A program made the position numbers and the translations under genes. This document shows, piece by piece, positions 60,339 to 64,000 of a stretch of 64,000 nt of DNA. Source of the DNA: Malachius bipustulatus (Eukaryota; Arthropoda; Insecta; Coleoptera; Melyridae); NCBI GenBank assembly GCA_910589415.1, contig OU342630.1:44052012-44116011 (forward strand), written 5' to 3'. The notes beneath the pieces were generated by a model. That model ran no database searches. It was not told the origin of the DNA and saw only the letters and a program-made list of their open reading frames with translations. Within the stretch, counting starts at the first letter, position 1; each line of letters opens with the position of its first letter.

Positions 60339-63129
60339 TATAGTACCGTATAATATACTGTTCAATAGCTACATCGGAATATCTAAGTAGCAATAGTAGC
60401 ATATTATCAATATCAAGAGTAGACTGAGTCACAATATAAACAAGTTATATAACTAAAAAAATCCAATTAATTTCTATTTTTCGCAATAATTACCCACACT
60501 AGTTATGGGAGAGTTAATAAATCTTTGTGTGTTATAACAGAATTCTATGGTGTAGGCATATACAAAACAAAATTTAAAACACCAACTTTACTGAAAAAAT
60601 ATAACGAGCAACAAAAATTAAATAATTATTTGATAAACTACTATGATTGAATCAAAATGAGAAAGATGTATACGTCACAGCCAACCTGCGCAAATAGACT
60701 TCCACCAGTGGCGTGGTCGATTTAAATTGAGTAGGTACCTACTATGACACATTGTAGTTCTCAATCCGCTTCTATTCTACGTAATATGGTTATTCTGGGT
60801 TTTTGCGACTGAAAATTAAGGTACCTCGACTGTTAAATTAAATTACTCTAATAAAATCTAAATATACCAATTAAAGTCATTTAATAATGTATGAAAAAGA
60901 TTTTAATTGTGATGAAAGTACTTACCTACATATTAAATAACTGAACTGAGTTATCCCTATTCAGTTTTGACGACTTGTAAAAAATGTATTGCCAGGTCAG
61001 GTCAGGTTAATATAATAATTGAACTAAATTAGCTCAATTATTTTCCATTTTTTTAGAACCGTTGAATAAGAGGACCAATTAAAAAAGTTATTGTTCAGAT
61101 CTAAATAAGTTGGTAATGCTCCTAAAGACTTTTATTGTTCTTTGCAAACGAATATAGGGACCAGAACCATTATTACCAAAAATTATTAGTTACTTTTTTA
61201 TGAGCTATTCTTACAAAAAGACCACTTGAATCTTTCTAAAACGTGAGAACGAATAACAGCATGAGTTTGCATATGTTAAATAGGCTTTTATCCCATTCAT
61301 GGGATTGTGTGGCAAATAAATCTGTAACGTAATCCATTTGACTACACCTTGTGTGTAACAATTATTATGTCTATAGATTCTGCATAAATAATTAATTAAG
61401 CATGAAACATTTCGACTATGTGTATTTTAGTATTGGTCCACCAACGACTTCCTATGTCGGAGTGTCAAAAACACGATAGGTATACCAATCACGTGAGAGG
61501 GTTACTCGAAACTTACTTATATGAACATTTCCAAGGTTTAAACAGCCAAATCGCAGTAAACAACGAAATTAATCCAAATGACTTAAGTTATTTTAAAAAT
61601 AAACACAAAAAGACTGGGACTCTTTTGATTACCTATTGGGGTAAAAGATTCCAGCCTCTTATTGTAAGTAGGTACCTACTTCATTTAATTTTTTGTAACT
61701 TAACTTTAGCGAAGTGTAAAAGTAAAAAAGTTTCAAAAAGCAGGGGCAAGTGATGATTATCTTGATCATTTGTTTGGTGAGTCACGCCACCACTTACCCG
61801 AGTGAAGGTAAAACCCACAGAAAAGCCATCCATTATTCCGAAATATTCAAAATTATTTAATACTTTCACAATAGAACAACAGAATAAAAACTTCAATAGT
61901 AAACCACCATATTAATAAATCTGTTTCATGCATGGTTATTTCTGTGAAGTTGTTTTACCTTTAAAAAGGTATGTCTGCAGTTCATCGCTTAACTTACGTT
62001 CAAATAAGTGCGGACATAGCTTAAGTCACGTGCAGCAGGCGAAAACACTGTTTTCACTTGCAGCATGCCACGCGACACTATTCTCGACTAGCGAAGATAG
62101 CTGAATTCTAAAAAAAAAAAACAATGGATTTAAATCAAATTAGAATGAACTATTTTGATTAACTGAAAATGTATACTAAATAACCAAAAGAACAATGAAT
62201 AACAATTTTGACATCAATATTGAGAATAAATTTAAAAACCAAGAACATCCTAGGAGGTAAACCTCCTCCATTAGGAGGTAAACCTCTTAACCTGTATCAC
62301 ATCACTTGACGTCTTTTTCAAACTCGTCCATTTATATGAGGCGAAACCTTCAACCTTGGGGAGCAGGTGGGACACTGAAAAAAGTAGGTTAAAAAGTTCA
62401 AACCCGACATCGTCAAAAATGTCATCTTAATTAGGTAGAGTTCTGATACATTACAGGAGTGTCTACTGTATAAATCTGTTGATATAGGTATAATTATTCA
62501 AATTACACGACTATGATGAATTTTAAAAATTAAGATCATAAATCGATAGGTATGCAATAATACATCTTGCGCAGAACGATATGACCATGTATCATAGAAT
62601 AGAACGAAACAAGATACCCCATCGTCTTCATTATAATGCGAATAATTTGACATTTGACTTAGAAATGTATTATTTTATTATTTAAATTAAATTTTTCTTT
62701 TTATCTTTATTAATTAAAATTAAATTCAAGTTTTTGTCTAGTAATAGTAACATTCATTTTTCATTTTATTCACATAATACGACGCATAGCTTCCAAATTT
62801 GTTGAACAAAAATTCAAGTAATTGTAATGTTTAAAAAATATGACATAAAGCAAATTTAATAATATACATATAATTATTCAAATATAATATTGTAATAATT
62901 TATGTCCTTAATATATTACTGAAGCATATTTTCATATTTGTGAATTTTGCTTCTGGTACGGCGTGTCCTAGCTGCATCCGGGGACTGCGGTGCGTGCGTT
63001 GCGTGCGTGCGTTGCATAATAACTTAGTGGCATTAATTAATACTCGTTAAGTAGATGAAATGGAAATTTTAGTTAGGTACGGAAGTAAAAATTGTGTGAT
63101 AGCAAGGAGTTTTGTAAGAGTCACTTTCG
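60339..63129. other. intergenic apart from one candidate exon
   Basis: Two palindromic 16-mers AGGAGGTAAACCTCCT / AGGAGGTAAACCTCTT lie side by side at 62252-62288. Nothing else was recognised except the frame at 61431-61663. Confidence 0.35.
61431..61663 (+). CDS. candidate exon of an unrecognised protein
   Basis: A 233-nt open stretch is preceded by TGTGTATTTTAG and followed by GTAAGT, so both splice signals fit, ending in phase 0. It would encode about 77 residues with a mixed, coding-like composition (HDRYTNHVRGLLETYLYEHF, then KKTGTLLITYWGKRFQPLI). I do not recognise the family and found no partner exons nearby. It may be a transposon gene piece or a chance frame. Confidence 0.3.
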
Positions 63130-63801
63130 TTAAGAGTCAAACAATGTTTACAGGATTTCGTAAACGATATTTTGTGATACAAGTTGCAAAATAGGAGTGT
63201 TTTAATTACGCGACGAAAATCGACAATCGTTGAATGCTTAAAACACTTCTATTTTGCAACTTGTGTCACAAAATAGTAGCTATATTACGATCTCCTGTAA
63301 ATCTTGTTTGACTCTTAAGCGAAACTGACGCTTAGAAAATTTCTTTTGTTGCATTAAGAGTCAAACAAGGTTTACAGGAGTTCGTAAAAGATATTTTGTG
63401 ATACAAGTTGCAAAATAATTGTGTTTTAATTACGCGACGAAAATTGACAATCGTTGAATGCTTAAAACACTTCTATTTTGCAACTTGTGTCACAAAATAG
63501 TAGCTATATTACGAACTCCTGTAAATCTTGTTTGACTCTTAAGCGAAACTGACGCTTAGAAAATTTCTTTTGTTGCATTAAGAGTCAAACAAGGTTTACA
63601 GGATTTCGTAAACGATATTTTGTGATACAAGTTGCAAAATAGGAGTGTTTTAATTACGCGACGAAAATCGGACAATCGTTGAATGCTTAAAACACTTCTA
63701 TTTTGCAACTTGTGTCACAAAATAGTAGCTATATTACGAACTCCTGTAAACCTTGTTTGACTCTTAAACAAAACTGACGCTTAGAATTTTTTTTTTGTTG
63801 C
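63130..63801. repeat. three 224-bp tandem repeats, each a large dyad
   Basis: Units start at 63130, 63354 and 63578 with TTAAGAGTCAAACAA. Within each, AAGAGTCAAACAAGGTTTAC pairs with GTAAATCTTGTTTGACTCTT, and AAACACTTCTATTTTGCAAC with the complement of its earlier half. Each unit is thus an inverted repeat around GCGACGAAAATCGACAATCG. Units differ by only a few bases. Confidence 0.9.
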
Positions 63802-64000
63802 ACAAGTTTTTTGTTAAGTCGCCAAGAAACAACGATTTATAAATTCTAGAAATTGGTATTTTATACTGTCAAAATGATGGGCCTCATGAAAACTTGCTTT
63901 TAATTGCCATTGTTTTTACTTTTCAGCACTAGTGCGTAAAAGAATGTTATTTTGAAACTGAAATGGAAATCAAAATATGAACTATATAACGAGATTTTCA
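63802..64000. other. window end, nothing recognised
   Basis: Non-coding AT-rich sequence. Confidence 0.3.

Overview
The window looks like AT-rich insect nuclear DNA. It has one recognisable host gene with introns of 12-15 kb, dense TA-flanked palindromic MITEs, non-LTR retrotransposon relics, a tRNA-derived SINE and a very large LTR element. The insect order cannot be fixed from sequence alone. No bacterial-style genes, rRNA, CRISPR or intact tRNA genes were seen.

The host gene is the insect p130Cas (BCAR1/NEDD9 family) adaptor on the + strand. Three coding exons are visible. Exon A (8779 or 8793 to 8936) carries most of the SH3 domain, exon B (21534-21680) finishes it, and a large terminal exon (36818-38353) carries four YDxP motifs, the serine-rich four-helix region, the YDYVHL Src-binding motif and the C-terminal FAT-like domain. 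All visible splice phases are 0. The first coding exon (start Met and a few residues) was not found, and the 3' UTR probably ends near 38925.

Upstream and within the introns (1-36817) almost everything is transposon. This includes a 2.7 kb TIR element splitting a short retroelement (2858-5810), a broken Harbinger-like element with a MADF gene split by a palindromic MITE (9523-11198), a degenerate LINE reverse transcriptase (12290-13602), and a three-level nest of LINE, SINE and palindromic MITE (about 23900-25940). There is also a P-like element with a THAP-like remnant inside an older hairpin (26041-27201), a hAT-like element with a 20-bp G run (29242-30076), a 650-bp purine-rich stretch, and several 0.5-1.1 kb near-perfect foldbacks (6085, 10077, 17680, 24666, 33074, 34537, 44706).

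Downstream of the gene (38926-64000) no convincing gene was found, only one weak candidate exon at 61431-61663. The region holds a 5'-truncated retroelement with a 15-bp target duplication, a ten-monomer satellite of about 145 bp (49445-50745) and three 224-bp dyad-symmetric repeats (63130-63801). The most unusual object is an LTR element (51818-59356) whose 3.7 kb LTRs flank only 156 bp of internal sequence. Its LTRs are almost identical except for one block of about 0.5 kb starting at the predicted transcription start, where the two LTRs carry different versions of a repeated motif.
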